DNA of 64,000 nt from JAABRU01 sp041390465 (GCA_041390465.1 JAWKPW010000010.1:20720-84719), one strand, 5' to 3'; shown: positions 8,566 to 17,720, counted from the first letter of the stretch. Notes: generated by a model from the sequence alone, not told the origin. Made by a program: numbers and translations.

Positions 8566-9823
8566 ATGAAAGCACCGAAAAACAGACGGGTATTTGTAAT
8601 CGGTTATGCTGCTGCCACGCCGCTGGGCTCCACCTTTGAAAAAACATGGGAACGGGCAGTCAGAGGGGAAGCCGGTTTCCGGAAAGTGACCCGGTGTCAG
8701 GTCAGTTCCCTCAGCAATGTGGTGGGCGAGATACCGGACTGGGATCCCCTGTCTCTGGATTTTGCGGATCGCAAGGAAGTATACAACTGGAACGCGGGAT
8801 TTGTGATCCTGATTATGGCTTTGTGCAAAGCCGCGCTGGATCATTCCGGGCTGGAAATCACAGGGGAAACCGGGCCCCGCACCGGATGCCTGATTGGTTC
8901 CGCGTTAAACGGCACAGATGCCTTCCGCATTGCCATGGACAATTATCTTACCAAAGGCCCCTTCAAGGTCAGTCCCTATCTGCTTCCCAATCTCTGTGCA
9001 AACCTGCCATCAGGCAAGGCAGGAATGCTTTTGGGCTTCACAGGCCCGATTTTTTCCCCGCAGGGAGCCTGTGCTTCCGGCAACCATGCCATTGGCATTG
9101 CCGCAAGAATGATCCGGGACGGAGACTGTGATTTTGTTCTGGCCGGAGGCGCGGACACCTGCCTGATGCCGGAAATCATTCACGGTTTTGCCAATATGAA
9201 TGCCACCGTCAAAATCGTGGAAGGGGATCGGGCTTTTGACAATCCCGCGCAGGCTTCCCGGCCTTTCAGCATTGACCGGAAAGGCATGGTGCTTTCCGAA
9301 GGGGGAGGCGTGCTGGTGCTCGCAGCAGAAGAAATGCTCCGGGTTTACGGACTCCAGCCCAAAGCCGAGGTGCTGGGCATTGATACTGACGCGCATCATT
9401 TCACGCAGCCCAATCCGCAGACCATTATCCGCGCCATCCGGAGGCCCTTGAGGATGCCCAGATTGGAGCCGGTGACATTCAGTATGTCAATGCACACGGC
9501 ACGTCCACGCCCAGGTGGGATCTCACGGAAATTGAATGTCTGCGAACCGTGTTCGGGCGTTATATGGAAGAGATTCCTGTTCTTCCAACAAATCCCAGAT
9601 TGGGCACACACTGAGCACGGCAGCGGTTGAGGCTGCTTTGGGAATTGAGGGAATGCGGAAAGGCTGGCTTCTGCCCACTGTGAATCATATCCCGGATCCG
9701 GCCCTGTCTGACATTGATGTGATTCCCAACCATGCCAGACGACAGAATTATGAGTTCTTCCTCTCCAATGCCTTTGGATTCGGGGGGACAAACTGCTGCA
9801 TTGTGTTTAAGGGATGCAACTGA
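8566..9823 (+). pseudogene. Beta-ketoacyl synthase (KS), interrupted by two frameshifts
   Basis: A full-length ketosynthase (about 419 residues if repaired) of the FabF/PKS type, which catalyses decarboxylative Claisen condensation on acyl carrier protein. Frame 1 runs from MKAPKNRRVFVIGY through the active-site cysteine in GACASGNHAIG to about 9441. A one-base change then shifts the frame to one carrying the first catalytic histidine (YVNAHGTSTP). A second shift at about 9592 moves to the frame with the Lys/His motif KSQIGHTLSTAAVEA and the C-terminal SNAFGFGGTNC. All catalytic residues are intact across the three frames, so inactivation is either very recent or an artefact of sequence quality. 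GGAAGGTT precedes the start. Confidence 0.8.
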
Positions 9824-9845
9824 ATCTTTGCAGAACCGGAACTAC

Positions 9846-10310
9846 ATGAAACCCAAAGCCTTTGCTCCGGAAATCCTGAAAAACAGCGAACCCTATGTAA
9901 GGGACAGAAACAGCGGAATGATCTGGCACCGCTGCATCAGCCGGGTGCTGTATGCAGACACGGATCGATCCCAGGTGGTGTATCATGCCAATTATTCTTT
10001 ATATTATTTTCTGGAGCTGGACGCTTCAGCCCGATGATGTGAGCCTATCCCTACCGGGAAATTGAGGAAAGCGGATACATTTATCCCATCATACAGGTGG
10101 AACTCAGCTGGTTAAGCAGCCCCTGCGGGCCATGATGACGGCATGTTCATTCATACCGAATGGAACTGGAACGGGTGAAACTCCGCTTTGACTATGTCAT
10201 CACCCATGAGGAAAGGGATATTGTGTGCCGAGTGATTTACCCGGCACTGCGACCAATTCCTCCGAATCCCGGTGGGCGTGGATGAAAAGACGCTTCTTTA
10301 TGGAAAAATT
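9846..10310 (+). pseudogene. Hotdog-fold acyl thioesterase (4HBT/YbgC-like), frame-broken
   Basis: A 4-hydroxybenzoyl-CoA-thioesterase-type hotdog protein immediately downstream of the ketosynthase. The N-terminal frame begins MKPKAFAPEILKNSEP and contains the family signature RVLYADTDRSQVVYHANY, including the catalytic aspartate context. It breaks at about 10015. Later pieces of the same protein appear in other frames: AYPYREIEESGYIYP, then HTEWNWN, LRFDYVITHEE and IPVGVDEKTLLYG. At least four small insertions or deletions are needed to restore it. The order of the pieces is colinear with an intact family member, so this is a single damaged gene rather than several. Confidence 0.65.
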
Positions 10311-10589
10311 TTCTCGGTGACAAGGCAGATGCAGGTCTTCCTGACATTCTCATTCGTATCTTCAGATTGCTGTTTGTAGGAAAATGTGTTTCTGCGAGGA
10401 AGTCATGCGATACTTGGCGAAACCGCCTTGATATCCGGAACCCATGTGCGCACACCTTCAGCGAATTTACAAATTTCTTATGATCCGGATAGGGAAAAGC
10501 ATCCGTCATCAAATAAATTCTGAGGGTAGACTGTTTCAAACTTCATCACCAATTTCATCTTTCGGAAAAACGGCATTGCCGTAATGGCG

Positions 10590-11142
10590 AGCATGTGACA
10601 TTGCATTTTTCAGCAGATGAAGACCATCTGGAAACCGGAGAACATCTGTTCCAAACGCCTGAAACAGTCAATGCCAAAGACCGCTTTGAAATCCGTGCGA
10701 GCAGGTTTATGCTCAACTGGTTCCCTTTGGCCCGGCTTATCAGAATATCACGGGCAGTCTGATTCTCACGGAAAAAGAGGCGGTGGCCAATGTTCAGGGA
10801 AGCCCTGTTCATCCTGATGTTATGGCTGATTTTTCACACAGCCCTCTGGGTTCCCCGTTTCCTGCGGATGCGGCCTTTCACGCGGCCTGCGCATGGGGAC
10901 AGCGGTATGCGGGAATTGTGGCCTTTCCTGTGGGACTTGGGGCAAGGCACATCATCCGCCCCACCAGAGCGGATGAATGCTACAGGGCAGGGTGCATACC
11001 GCTAAAGTATGATGCACAGGTGCTGGTTTTTGATATTTATCTGCATGATCAGAAGGGAAGTCTCTGCGAAGTCATAAAAGATTTGCAAATGCGGGATATA
11101 AGCCGGGGCGCAATGAAAGTTCCGGAATGGGTTCGGGTTTGA
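10590..11142 (+). pseudogene. PKS-type dehydratase (PS-DH hotdog) remnant
   Basis: A damaged stand-alone dehydratase related to the dehydratase domains of polyketide synthases, which remove water from beta-hydroxyacyl chains. The 3' part reads through cleanly and contains FPADAAFHAACAWGQRYAG, VGLGARHIIRPTRADE, VLVFDIYLHDQKG and the C-terminal RDISRGAMKVPEWV. The DAAFHA segment matches the conserved Asp-x3-His/Gln region of such domains. The 5' part (HFSADEDHLETGEHLFQ) is in another frame. About 250 bases between it and the thioesterase remnant (10320-10590) hold no recognisable coding sequence. The identification rests on overall resemblance and neighbouring genes. Confidence 0.55.
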
Positions 11143-11250
11143 CAGAAATTGGGGCAATGGGGCTTTTTGCACGGACAGACCCGACAGCACCGGATCTGAT
11201 TCCGCAGGTTTGACTGCAAAGAAGACAATGTTTGCGAACCTGTCAGCATC

Positions 11251-11341
11251 ATACCGGTTCTCTGTTGAAAATATGCATAGGAAACACACCCATGTCCCCT
11301 TCAAGAGGGGATTTTCAGAAAATCAGTGGCGATTTGGCAGA
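11251..11341. mobile_element. MITE-like element, family A (degenerate copy)
   Basis: Left end ATACCGGTTCTCTGTTGAAA; right end ATCAGTGGCGATTTGGCAG-like. It abuts a better conserved copy at 11342. Confidence 0.5.
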
Positions 11342-11463
11342 ATACCGAATCGCCGTTGATTTTGTGCAGTGCCGCAGGTTTTTTGTGACCGTTGTGCCCT
11401 CCCTGTGTCCTTTGCGGCAAAACAAATCCGGCGGAAAGCATGGTTTCAAAGGAGAATCGGTAT
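11342..11463. mobile_element. MITE-like element, family A
   Basis: About 122 bases with terminal inverted repeats ATACCGAATCGCCGTTGA and TTTCAAAGGAGAATCGGTAT. The interior carries a form of the CTTTGCGG...ACAAA motif common to other copies. Confidence 0.8.
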
Positions 11464-11486
11464 AAGAGATCCCACTGCCCGGCATT

Positions 11487-12578
11487 TTATTTTCTTCCAT
11501 CCAGAAAATACATCTGCAGGATCCCCTTGCCCTTGACTTGGATTTTCGGTCTTTCCGTACAGAAGAATCCGTCCTGAATCAGGCGGAAGGTGTATTCGGA
11601 TATATTGATTTTCATGGGATCTGACAGGGCTTCCAGACGGGACGCTGTATTGACCGTATCCCCGAATATGTCATACATGTATTTCTTGACTCCCACCACC
11701 CCGCCCACCACCTTTCCGCTGTGAATGCCGATCCGAAGCTGCCATTTGATCAGGGTTTCCTGATTGCGGATCTTCAGATATTCAATGACTTCCAGAGCGG
11801 CTTTTGCCATGTTCACAGCATGATCCGGGTTGGACTCCGGCATTCCGCACACGGCCATATACGCGTCCCCGATGGTTTTGATTCGCTCGCACTGATTTGC
11901 CTCCATGATGTCGTCAAAGGCGGTGAACATTTCATTCAGTTCCTGAATCAGCGATTCCGGATCAAGCATGGCTGACAAAGCCGTGAATCTGACCAGATCG
12001 GAGATAAAAACAGTTACATTTTCAAACAGTTCCGGCTGTGTATGCCCTGTGGTCTTCAAATCTCTGACAATTTTTTCCGGCAGAATGTTGAGCAGCAGTT
12101 TCTCGGATTTTTCCCTTTCCGCAGACAGCATGCGGTTGGTTTCCACCAGTTCATTTTCCCGTTTCCTGCGCATATCGGTTTCTTCTTTGAGGCGCAGCGC
12201 GGAATGGACTCTGGCAAGCAGTTCAGGTTCCTTCACAGGTTTCTGCATATAGTCCAGCGCGCCCGCGCTGAAGGCCAGTTTGAAGGAACTCTGATCATTT
12301 CTGGCGGTGATCATGATAATGGGAATATCCCGGACATGCTTTGTCAGCTTGATCTGACGGCAGGCTTCGATTCCGCTGATGCCCGGCATTTCCACATCCA
12401 TGAAAATCAAATCTATTTCCGACAGGTGGGAGGGATCATCCATTTTCAGAATCCGGAAGGCATCATCGGCTGAGCGGGCAGTGAGAAAATCCGCATATCC
12501 CACTTTTTTCAGCAGATAATGCAGTAAGACAACATCCGTTGCGGAATCGTCAACAATCAGAATTTTGGGTATATTCAT
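11487..12578 (-). CDS. Response regulator with class III adenylate cyclase output domain
   Basis: A 363-residue protein with a receiver domain (about residues 5-125; phospho-acceptor aspartate in IFMDVEMPG, Lys in MQKPVKE), a coiled-coil linker (about 130-170) and a class III nucleotide cyclase domain (about 175-345). Both metal-binding aspartates are present (FISDLVRFT and IGDAYM). The substrate-selecting positions are Lys (IKTIGDAY) and Asp (YDIFGDTVN), the pair expected for ATP rather than GTP, and NTASR supplies the transition-state Asn and Arg. It should make cAMP when phosphorylated. It is transcribed opposite to the surrounding lipid/polyketide genes and splits the damaged half from the intact half. 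The 45550-46686 gene encodes a cyclic-nucleotide-binding protein that could respond to its product. Confidence 0.9.
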   Translation of the reverse strand: MNIPKILIVDDSATDVVLLHYLLKKVGYADFLTARSADDAFRILKMDDPSHLSEIDLIFMDVEMPGISGIEACRQIKLTKHVRDIPIIMITARNDQSSFKLAFSAGALDYMQKPVKEPELLARVHSALRLKEETDMRRKRENELVETNRMLSAEREKSEKLLLNILPEKIVRDLKTTGHTQPELFENVTVFISDLVRFTALSAMLDPESLIQELNEMFTAFDDIMEANQCERIKTIGDAYMAVCGMPESNPDHAVNMAKAALEVIEYLKIRNQETLIKWQLRIGIHSGKVVGGVVGVKKYMYDIFGDTVNTASRLEALSDPMKINISEYTFRLIQDGFFCTERPKIQVKGKGILQMYFLDGRK

Positions 12579-12894
12579 AAAAAAAACTCCCCTGCCCGGA
12601 AGGAGCAGGAATTTTCAAAATGAGTGCTCGGAAAGCGCAGATGTTTTTTGCTGATTCCCCAAAAACAGGATTGAAAAAATCTGCCGGAAAATATATAAAC
12701 TTCCGGATAATCATTGTTATGCAGATGCAGGGAGCCGGCAAATCTGCCCGGTTCCGCAAAGACAAAAGGAAAAACAGTTTTTCCTGAACGTATATAACAA
12801 AAATTTTGTTTACACCAATTCAGACTTTCTGTAAAGTCGGAAAAAGGAATTCTTTGCCATACAGACCGTAAAACTTAAGGATAAGCAGAAAATT
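12579..12894. other. Divergent promoter region between cyclase and ACP genes
   Basis: About 316 bases separate the divergent start codons. The DNA is AT-rich at 12780-12860. A small perfect hairpin, GACTTTCTGTAAAGTC, lies near 12823-12838. The cyclase leader contains GGGGAG seven bases before its ATG. It is partly able to pair with an upstream CTCC. No confident promoter hexamers were identified. Confidence 0.4.
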
Positions 12895-13161
12895 ATGGAA
12901 AATCTGATTAAGGAACTGAAAGTGAAAATTGTGGAAGTCCTCAACCTGATTGATGTGAGGCCGGAAGACATCCGGCCGGATGATCAACTGGTGGGGGGAA
13001 AACTGGGCATAGACTCCATTGATGTGCTGGAGCTGGTCATGATGATTGAAAAGGATTATTCCGTCAAGATTGACAACAAGGAAATCGGCGCCAAGGTTTT
13101 CGGCAGTCTGCGATCCATGGCCGCATACATTCAGCAGAATGCACCGGGGCTTGCCAATTGA
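12895..13161 (+). CDS. Acyl carrier protein
   Basis: An 88-residue acyl carrier protein. The phosphopantetheine attachment serine is Ser41 in LGIDSIDVLELV, and the three-helix acidic character is typical. It would carry the growing acyl chain as a thioester for the ketosynthase encoded next to it. The stop codon overlaps the start of the ketosynthase-CLF gene by four bases (ATTGAAAG context), so the two are probably translationally coupled. It differs from housekeeping AcpP in its VGGKLGIDS approach to the serine, and resembles the carrier proteins of dedicated lipid or aryl-polyene clusters. Confidence 0.9.
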   Translation: MENLIKELKVKIVEVLNLIDVRPEDIRPDDQLVGGKLGIDSIDVLELVMMIEKDYSVKIDNKEIGAKVFGSLRSMAAYIQQNAPGLAN

Positions 13162-15314
13162 AAGCGAACAGGGTTTTCATCACCGGAATGGGCGCTATTA
13201 CGCCTGCGGGTTCCGGGGTTTCTGCACTCAGGGAATTCCTGAAAAGCGGAACCTCTTTCATTGGCGATCTGCATCTTTTTCCGGTTTCGCAGGAAAACCG
13301 CTTTCCGGTCGGAGAAATACAGGCGGATTTGGAATCAGACACAATCCCCCGCACCCATCAGCTTGCCCTGAGCGCCGCGCGTGAGGCTTTGAAACATGCT
13401 GCAAATCCTCCGGATGCCCTTGTTCTCGGTGTCACCACAGGCGGAATGCTGACAACGGAAACGCTTCTGAAACAGGGCATATCCGATCCGGCTGCCTTCC
13501 GTTTTCATGCCACAGGCTCGGTGGCCGAATATCTGGAAGAAGAACTGGGATGCAAAGGGCCGGTGCTCACGGTTTCCACAGCCTGCTCGTCCGGAGCGGC
13601 TGCCATAAAAACCGCTGCGGAAATGCTGCGGGCAGGTCAGGCAAAACAGATTCTTGCAGGCGGAGCAGACTGTCTCTGCCGCCTGACCTGTTACGGATTC
13701 AAGTCCCTGCAGCTCATTGATCCCAAAGGGGCCAAGCCCTGGGATCAGCAACGCAGGGGCATGAGCGTGGCAGAAGCCTCTGCCCTGGTCCTGCTGGAGG
13801 CCGGAGAGGAATCTCCGGACAATGCGCTTGCGGAAATTCTGGGCGCGGGACTTTCCTGTGATGCGTATCATCCCTCTTCGCCCCATCCGGACGGAGACGG
13901 TGCGCTTGCTGCCATGACAGCCGCGATCCGGGATGCGGAAATTTCCCTTTCGGATGTGGATTATATCAGCCTGCACGGAACCGGCACACCGGACAATGAT
14001 CTTTCGGAAGCCAAAGCCCTTGTCCGCCTGTTTGGGGAACATCCCCCGCGTTTTTCTTCCGTCAAAGGCGCATTGGGACATTCCCTTGCCGCGTCCGGTG
14101 CGGTTGAGGCCGTGATTTCTGTTCTTTGCACACAACTGGGACAGATTCCTGCCAATACCGGATGCACACTGCCTGATCCTGCCCTGAAAACTGTTCCCGC
14201 TCTTCAGCCTGTAAAAGCAGAGGTGGAAACGGTTTTATCGAACTCCTTCGGTTTTGGCGGAAACAATGCCGTGCTGGTGCTGGGAACTGTGCGGAAGAAG
14301 AGAACGGTTTCTGAAAAAAAACATCTGCCTCTGCGGATTTTGGGGCAGTCCTGCATCACAGGAGCGGGAAGACTGGGGGAAAGTCTGGAAAAACTGCTTG
14401 CCGGAGAAAACTGCAAAGGCATTCTTTCCCCTGCGGATCTGTCCCAAAATCTTTCTCCGGGTGCAGTCCGGCGCATGAAACGCCTGCCCCGCATGGTTCT
14501 TTCCCTTGCCATAAGTGCCTTTGAGCAGTCAGGCTGTCCTGAAAAACCTGATGCTGTTTATATGGGAACCGGCTGGGGGCCTCTTTCTGAAACCCATGAT
14601 TTTCTCACCCGCCTGTTTGCATCTGATGAAAAATTCACCAGCCCCACGGATTTTATCGGTTCTGTGCACAATGCACCGGCCGGTCATGCGGCCATGCACT
14701 TTGGCGCCAGAGGGCCGAATATCACAGTCACAGGCGGAGATTCTTCCTTTGAGCAGGCTTTGATGGCAGCAGATCTTCTCGCGGGAAACAGGGAAAATCC
14801 TTTTCTGCTTCTGGCAGCGGATGAATTTCACTCTGCCCTGTCGCCTCTGTTTGATCCCTCTGTTTTGGAATCTGAATATTCAGACGGCGGAGGCGCTTTC
14901 TGTGTGAAAAAATCAGAAAAAGCGGAAGGCATTTGCATTTCTCCCCTGTTTTTTGAAAATGGAGAGGGAAATCCGGAGATTATTTCTTCCCTGATTCGGA
15001 AGCTGGAAACACAGCAGAATGATTTTGCCGCGATAATGGCCGGGATTCCCGCAGCATTCCGGGAAAAGGGGGAAGATCAGTTGCAGGAATTTGTTTCTCT
15101 TGCAAAATGGAACTGCCCGGTTGCTGATTACCGGAAATGGACTGGCGAATTTGCCTCCGCGTCCGCAGTGGCCGCAGTCCTGTCCTCAGCATTTGTCCGA
15201 GCCGGAGAAATTCCTGCTGCGCTTTGTATGGGAACACCCTGTGATCTGAAGGGAAAAGGCATTCTCCTGCTCGGATTGGGGAAATTTGTCACAGCAGTGG
15301 GAATAACACCATGA
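13158..15314 (+). CDS. Ketosynthase fused to a chain-length-factor-like domain
   Basis: A 718-residue two-domain protein. Residues 1-380 are a complete ketosynthase with the Cys-His-His triad: Cys143 in TACSSG, His273 in LHGTGTPDN, and Lys303/His308 in VKGALGHS, ending in NSFGFGGNNAV. Residues about 390-718 form a second, shorter ketosynthase-like domain resembling the chain-length-factor partners of aryl-polyene and type II PKS systems. It has YMGTGWGPLSETHDF and SVHNAPAGHAAMHFG, and the position of the active cysteine is occupied by Asp/Ser (TGGDSSFEQA). Such partners are normally encoded separately and dimerise with the ketosynthase, so the fusion suggests a covalently tied KS-CLF heterodimer-like enzyme. 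It overlaps both neighbours by four bases (ACP upstream, radical SAM downstream), a tight three-gene operon. Confidence 0.85.
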   Translation: MKANRVFITGMGAITPAGSGVSALREFLKSGTSFIGDLHLFPVSQENRFPVGEIQADLESDTIPRTHQLALSAAREALKHAANPPDALVLGVTTGGMLTTETLLKQGISDPAAFRFHATGSVAEYLEEELGCKGPVLTVSTACSSGAAAIKTAAEMLRAGQAKQILAGGADCLCRLTCYGFKSLQLIDPKGAKPWDQQRRGMSVAEASALVLLEAGEESPDNALAEILGAGLSCDAYHPSSPHPDGDGALAAMTAAIRDAEISLSDVDYISLHGTGTPDNDLSEAKALVRLFGEHPPRFSSVKGALGHSLAASGAVEAVISVLCTQLGQIPANTGCTLPDPALKTVPALQPVKAEVETVLSNSFGFGGNNAVLVLGTVRKKRTVSEKKHLPLRILGQSCITGAGRLGESLEKLLAGENCKGILSPADLSQNLSPGAVRRMKRLPRMVLSLAISAFEQSGCPEKPDAVYMGTGWGPLSETHDFLTRLFASDEKFTSPTDFIGSVHNAPAGHAAMHFGARGPNITVTGGDSSFEQALMAADLLAGNRENPFLLLAADEFHSALSPLFDPSVLESEYSDGGGAFCVKKSEKAEGICISPLFFENGEGNPEIISSLIRKLETQQNDFAAIMAGIPAAFREKGEDQLQEFVSLAKWNCPVADYRKWTGEFASASAVAAVLSSAFVRAGEIPAALCMGTPCDLKGKGILLLGLGKFVTAVGITP

Positions 15315-16660
15315 AAATCCTGCTGATTTCCGCAAATCAACTGACAAGCCCCTATCCGGTGTATCCGCTGGGACTGGATTATGTGGCTGGTGCCATTTCC
15401 GCAAAGCACAGTGTCCGGATTGCGGACATGAATGCCCTTGGCGATTTTTCCGCACTGGGAAAAATGATTGAAGATTTTTCACCGGATATGATTGGCATTT
15501 CCCTGCGCAATGCAGACAATACGGATGCGGATGATCCCAAAGGCTTTATGGGACAGTATCAGGATTTGAGCACTTATATCCGTTCCATCTCAAATATCCC
15601 CATCGTTCTGGGCGGATCCGGATTTACCATTTTTCCTGCGGAAATGATGAAGGCTTTGCAGGCAGATTACGGCCTTATCGGAGAAGGGGAACGCCTGCTT
15701 CTGCTTTTGGACGCACTTGAAAAAAAAGATGATCTTTCCCAAATTCCGGGTCTGGTGTGCAGAGAAAAATCTGTGCAGATTCCGAAACCTCTGGACAGAG
15801 CGTTTTCCCTGCCGAATCTGCCGGACATGCCCCATACCGCGTATTATCTGAAAAACGGGGGAATGCTGAATCTGCAAAGCAAACGGGGCTGCAGTTACAA
15901 CTGCATTTACTGCACCTATCCGCACATTGAAGGCCGGAAACTGCGGCTGGTTGCACCTGAAAAGGTTGCGGAAGCTGCGCTGCGGCTGCAGAATGCCGGA
16001 GCAAAATATTTTTTTGTCACAGATGCGGTTTTCAATTCTCATTATGAACACAGCGCAGAAGTGGCTCGCGCGTTTCGCAAATCCGGGATTTCCATTCCCT
16101 GGGGCGCTTTTTTCCTTCCCGGTCTTCCGCCTGATGACTATTACCAGTGCCTGGCTGACGCGGGGCTGCGCCATGCGGAATTTGGCACAGAAAGCCTTTC
16201 CGGCAAAATGCTGGCCGCGTACGGAAAACCCTTTCGGGCAGCACATGTCTTTGCTGCCCACAAAGCTGCCATCCGCGCGGGAATTCATGCTGCCCATTAT
16301 TTTCTTCCGGGCGGTCCCGGAGAAAATCAGGATACGCTGCGCGAGACTTTGACAGAGATGGAAAAGCTGGAAAAAACCGTTCTGTTTTTCTTCTGCGGGA
16401 TGCGGATTTATCCCCATACCCGGCTGTATGAAATCGCGCGGAACGAAGGACAGATCAGAGAAAATCAGAACCTGCTGGAACCGGTTTACTATCACTCCCC
16501 CCATATCCGCACAGAGGAAATTCTCCGCCAGGTCAGAGAAAAAGCCAAAAACCGCAGCAACTGGATCATCGGCGCAGGCGGAGAGGAAACCGCAGCCATT
16601 CTGCGCCGGATGTATGCCAAAGGCTATACCGGCCCTTTGTGGGAGTATCTGATCCGATAG
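15311..16660 (+). CDS. B12-binding domain radical-SAM enzyme of the lipid/polyketide cluster
   Basis: A 449-residue class B radical-SAM protein. An N-terminal cobalamin-binding-like Rossmann domain (about residues 1-140, with MKILLISANQ, YPLGLDYVAGA and VLGGSGFTIFP) precedes the radical-SAM barrel. The CxxxCxxC motif is in RGCSYNCIYCTYP. A conserved GTESLSGKML motif and PGGPGENQDTL follow. These enzymes generate a 5'-deoxyadenosyl radical and often methylate or rearrange unreactive carbons. In this setting a role in modifying an acyl or polyene chain is likely. The ATG overlaps the stop of the KS-CLF gene. B12-binding radical-SAM genes next to ketosynthase/ACP genes are known from lipid clusters including those proposed for ladderanes; the substrate here is not known. 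Confidence 0.85.
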   Translation: MKILLISANQLTSPYPVYPLGLDYVAGAISAKHSVRIADMNALGDFSALGKMIEDFSPDMIGISLRNADNTDADDPKGFMGQYQDLSTYIRSISNIPIVLGGSGFTIFPAEMMKALQADYGLIGEGERLLLLLDALEKKDDLSQIPGLVCREKSVQIPKPLDRAFSLPNLPDMPHTAYYLKNGGMLNLQSKRGCSYNCIYCTYPHIEGRKLRLVAPEKVAEAALRLQNAGAKYFFVTDAVFNSHYEHSAEVARAFRKSGISIPWGAFFLPGLPPDDYYQCLADAGLRHAEFGTESLSGKMLAAYGKPFRAAHVFAAHKAAIRAGIHAAHYFLPGGPGENQDTLRETLTEMEKLEKTVLFFFCGMRIYPHTRLYEIARNEGQIRENQNLLEPVYYHSPHIRTEEILRQVREKAKNRSNWIIGAGGEETAAILRRMYAKGYTGPLWEYLIR

Positions 16661-17207
16661 CGATTTTTTCAGCCGGTTTGCGTCACTGTCAATTCCTGCA
16701 CCGTTTCTGCGAATGTTCTCCGGGCAGCCCGTGTTTGTCAGACCTTCCGGCCCGAGTCAACGCCGCAGGGACTTTGATCCTTCTTCGGACTGTCCCCCCT
16801 TGTTCCTCCATCCCAAAACTGTGGGATTCCCTGAAGCGATTACCGGACAGCAAATTCGGTTGATTATGGCAAATCATGCAGAATAACAGAGGAATTTTTC
16901 AGAAAACTGCCTGATGCCGTAGCGCAGCAGCAGAGAATGCCAGAACACCGTTCCCCGAAATCCTGTTGTTTTTTTCAGATATTCCTGCATTTCTTTTGTA
17001 TCACGATTCAACTTTTTTCGGCACAGAAATTGCTCAAAAAGCTGTGACGGATTTCCTCCAAATGTGCAATTACACTCAGCAGATGTACTGTTCATCAGAA
17101 AAACAATGCTGTGAGATAAGAACTCGACCATAAATTTTTCGGTATGTTGTCCGTATTTTTTTTTCTAACATTCTGAAATCATTCATAAGTTACGCAAAGG
17201 AATAATA
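16661..17207. other. Intergenic stretch without a convincing gene
   Basis: About 550 bases after the radical-SAM gene. An open frame of 85 codons on the minus strand (16874-17131) lacks a recognisable start signal and has no familiar domain. The region becomes AT-rich approaching the gene at 17208. Confidence 0.5.
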
Positions 17208-17720
17208 ATGAGAGAAAATGATTTGATTTTTCACAGTTCATCACTTTCATGGCAGGTGGACAAATTTACTATACTGTTTTACAGATTTTTTATAAAAAAA
17301 TGTTTTATAAAAATATTTTTATTCCTATTATTCTTAATCGGAATTCTTGTAATGACAGAAGAACTGAATTTAGTGGAGTTAAAAAGCATTTCACCTTATA
17401 TATTATTTACCCTTGCATCAGGAAAAACTGTTGAAATTTTTTATAAAAAAATCGCATATGAAATCAACATATTTCCTGAATGCAAAAAGCTGACTCTGAA
17501 AATGTTTGGAGCAGACGGAGAGAAGATATTTGACTTTGATGATATTAAACAAATATATATCAGCGTATATCTTGTTTTTTTCATCAATGGTGAAAAAATA
17601 TTTTTTGGAGGAGGGATAGACGAAACACTTTTGTGTGAACTGACAAAAATTCAGAAAATCAAATGGGGTATTCTGTGTTTTATTACAAATATTCCAAAGG
17701 AGTATCGAAAAAAATATTAA
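17208..17720 (+). CDS. AT-rich orphan membrane protein, unknown function
   Basis: A 170-residue protein preceded by AAGGA and rich in Phe, Ile and Lys. One hydrophobic segment lies at about residues 27-48 (FFIKKCFIKIFLFLLFLIGI region), followed by a soluble domain with alternating strands (TLKMFGADGEKIFDFDDI, VYLVFFINGEKIFFGGG). The base composition is far more AT-rich than its neighbours, which suggests recent acquisition. No family is recognised. The layout, one helix plus a beta-rich domain reading like a PH or bPH-type fold, is a guess from pattern only. Confidence 0.55.
   Translation: MRENDLIFHSSSLSWQVDKFTILFYRFFIKKCFIKIFLFLLFLIGILVMTEELNLVELKSISPYILFTLASGKTVEIFYKKIAYEINIFPECKKLTLKMFGADGEKIFDFDDIKQIYISVYLVFFINGEKIFFGGGIDETLLCELTKIQKIKWGILCFITNIPKEYRKKY

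Noticed and set aside
16874..17131. 85-codon minus-strand frame
   Set aside because: No recognisable start signal or family; composition does not look clearly coding.
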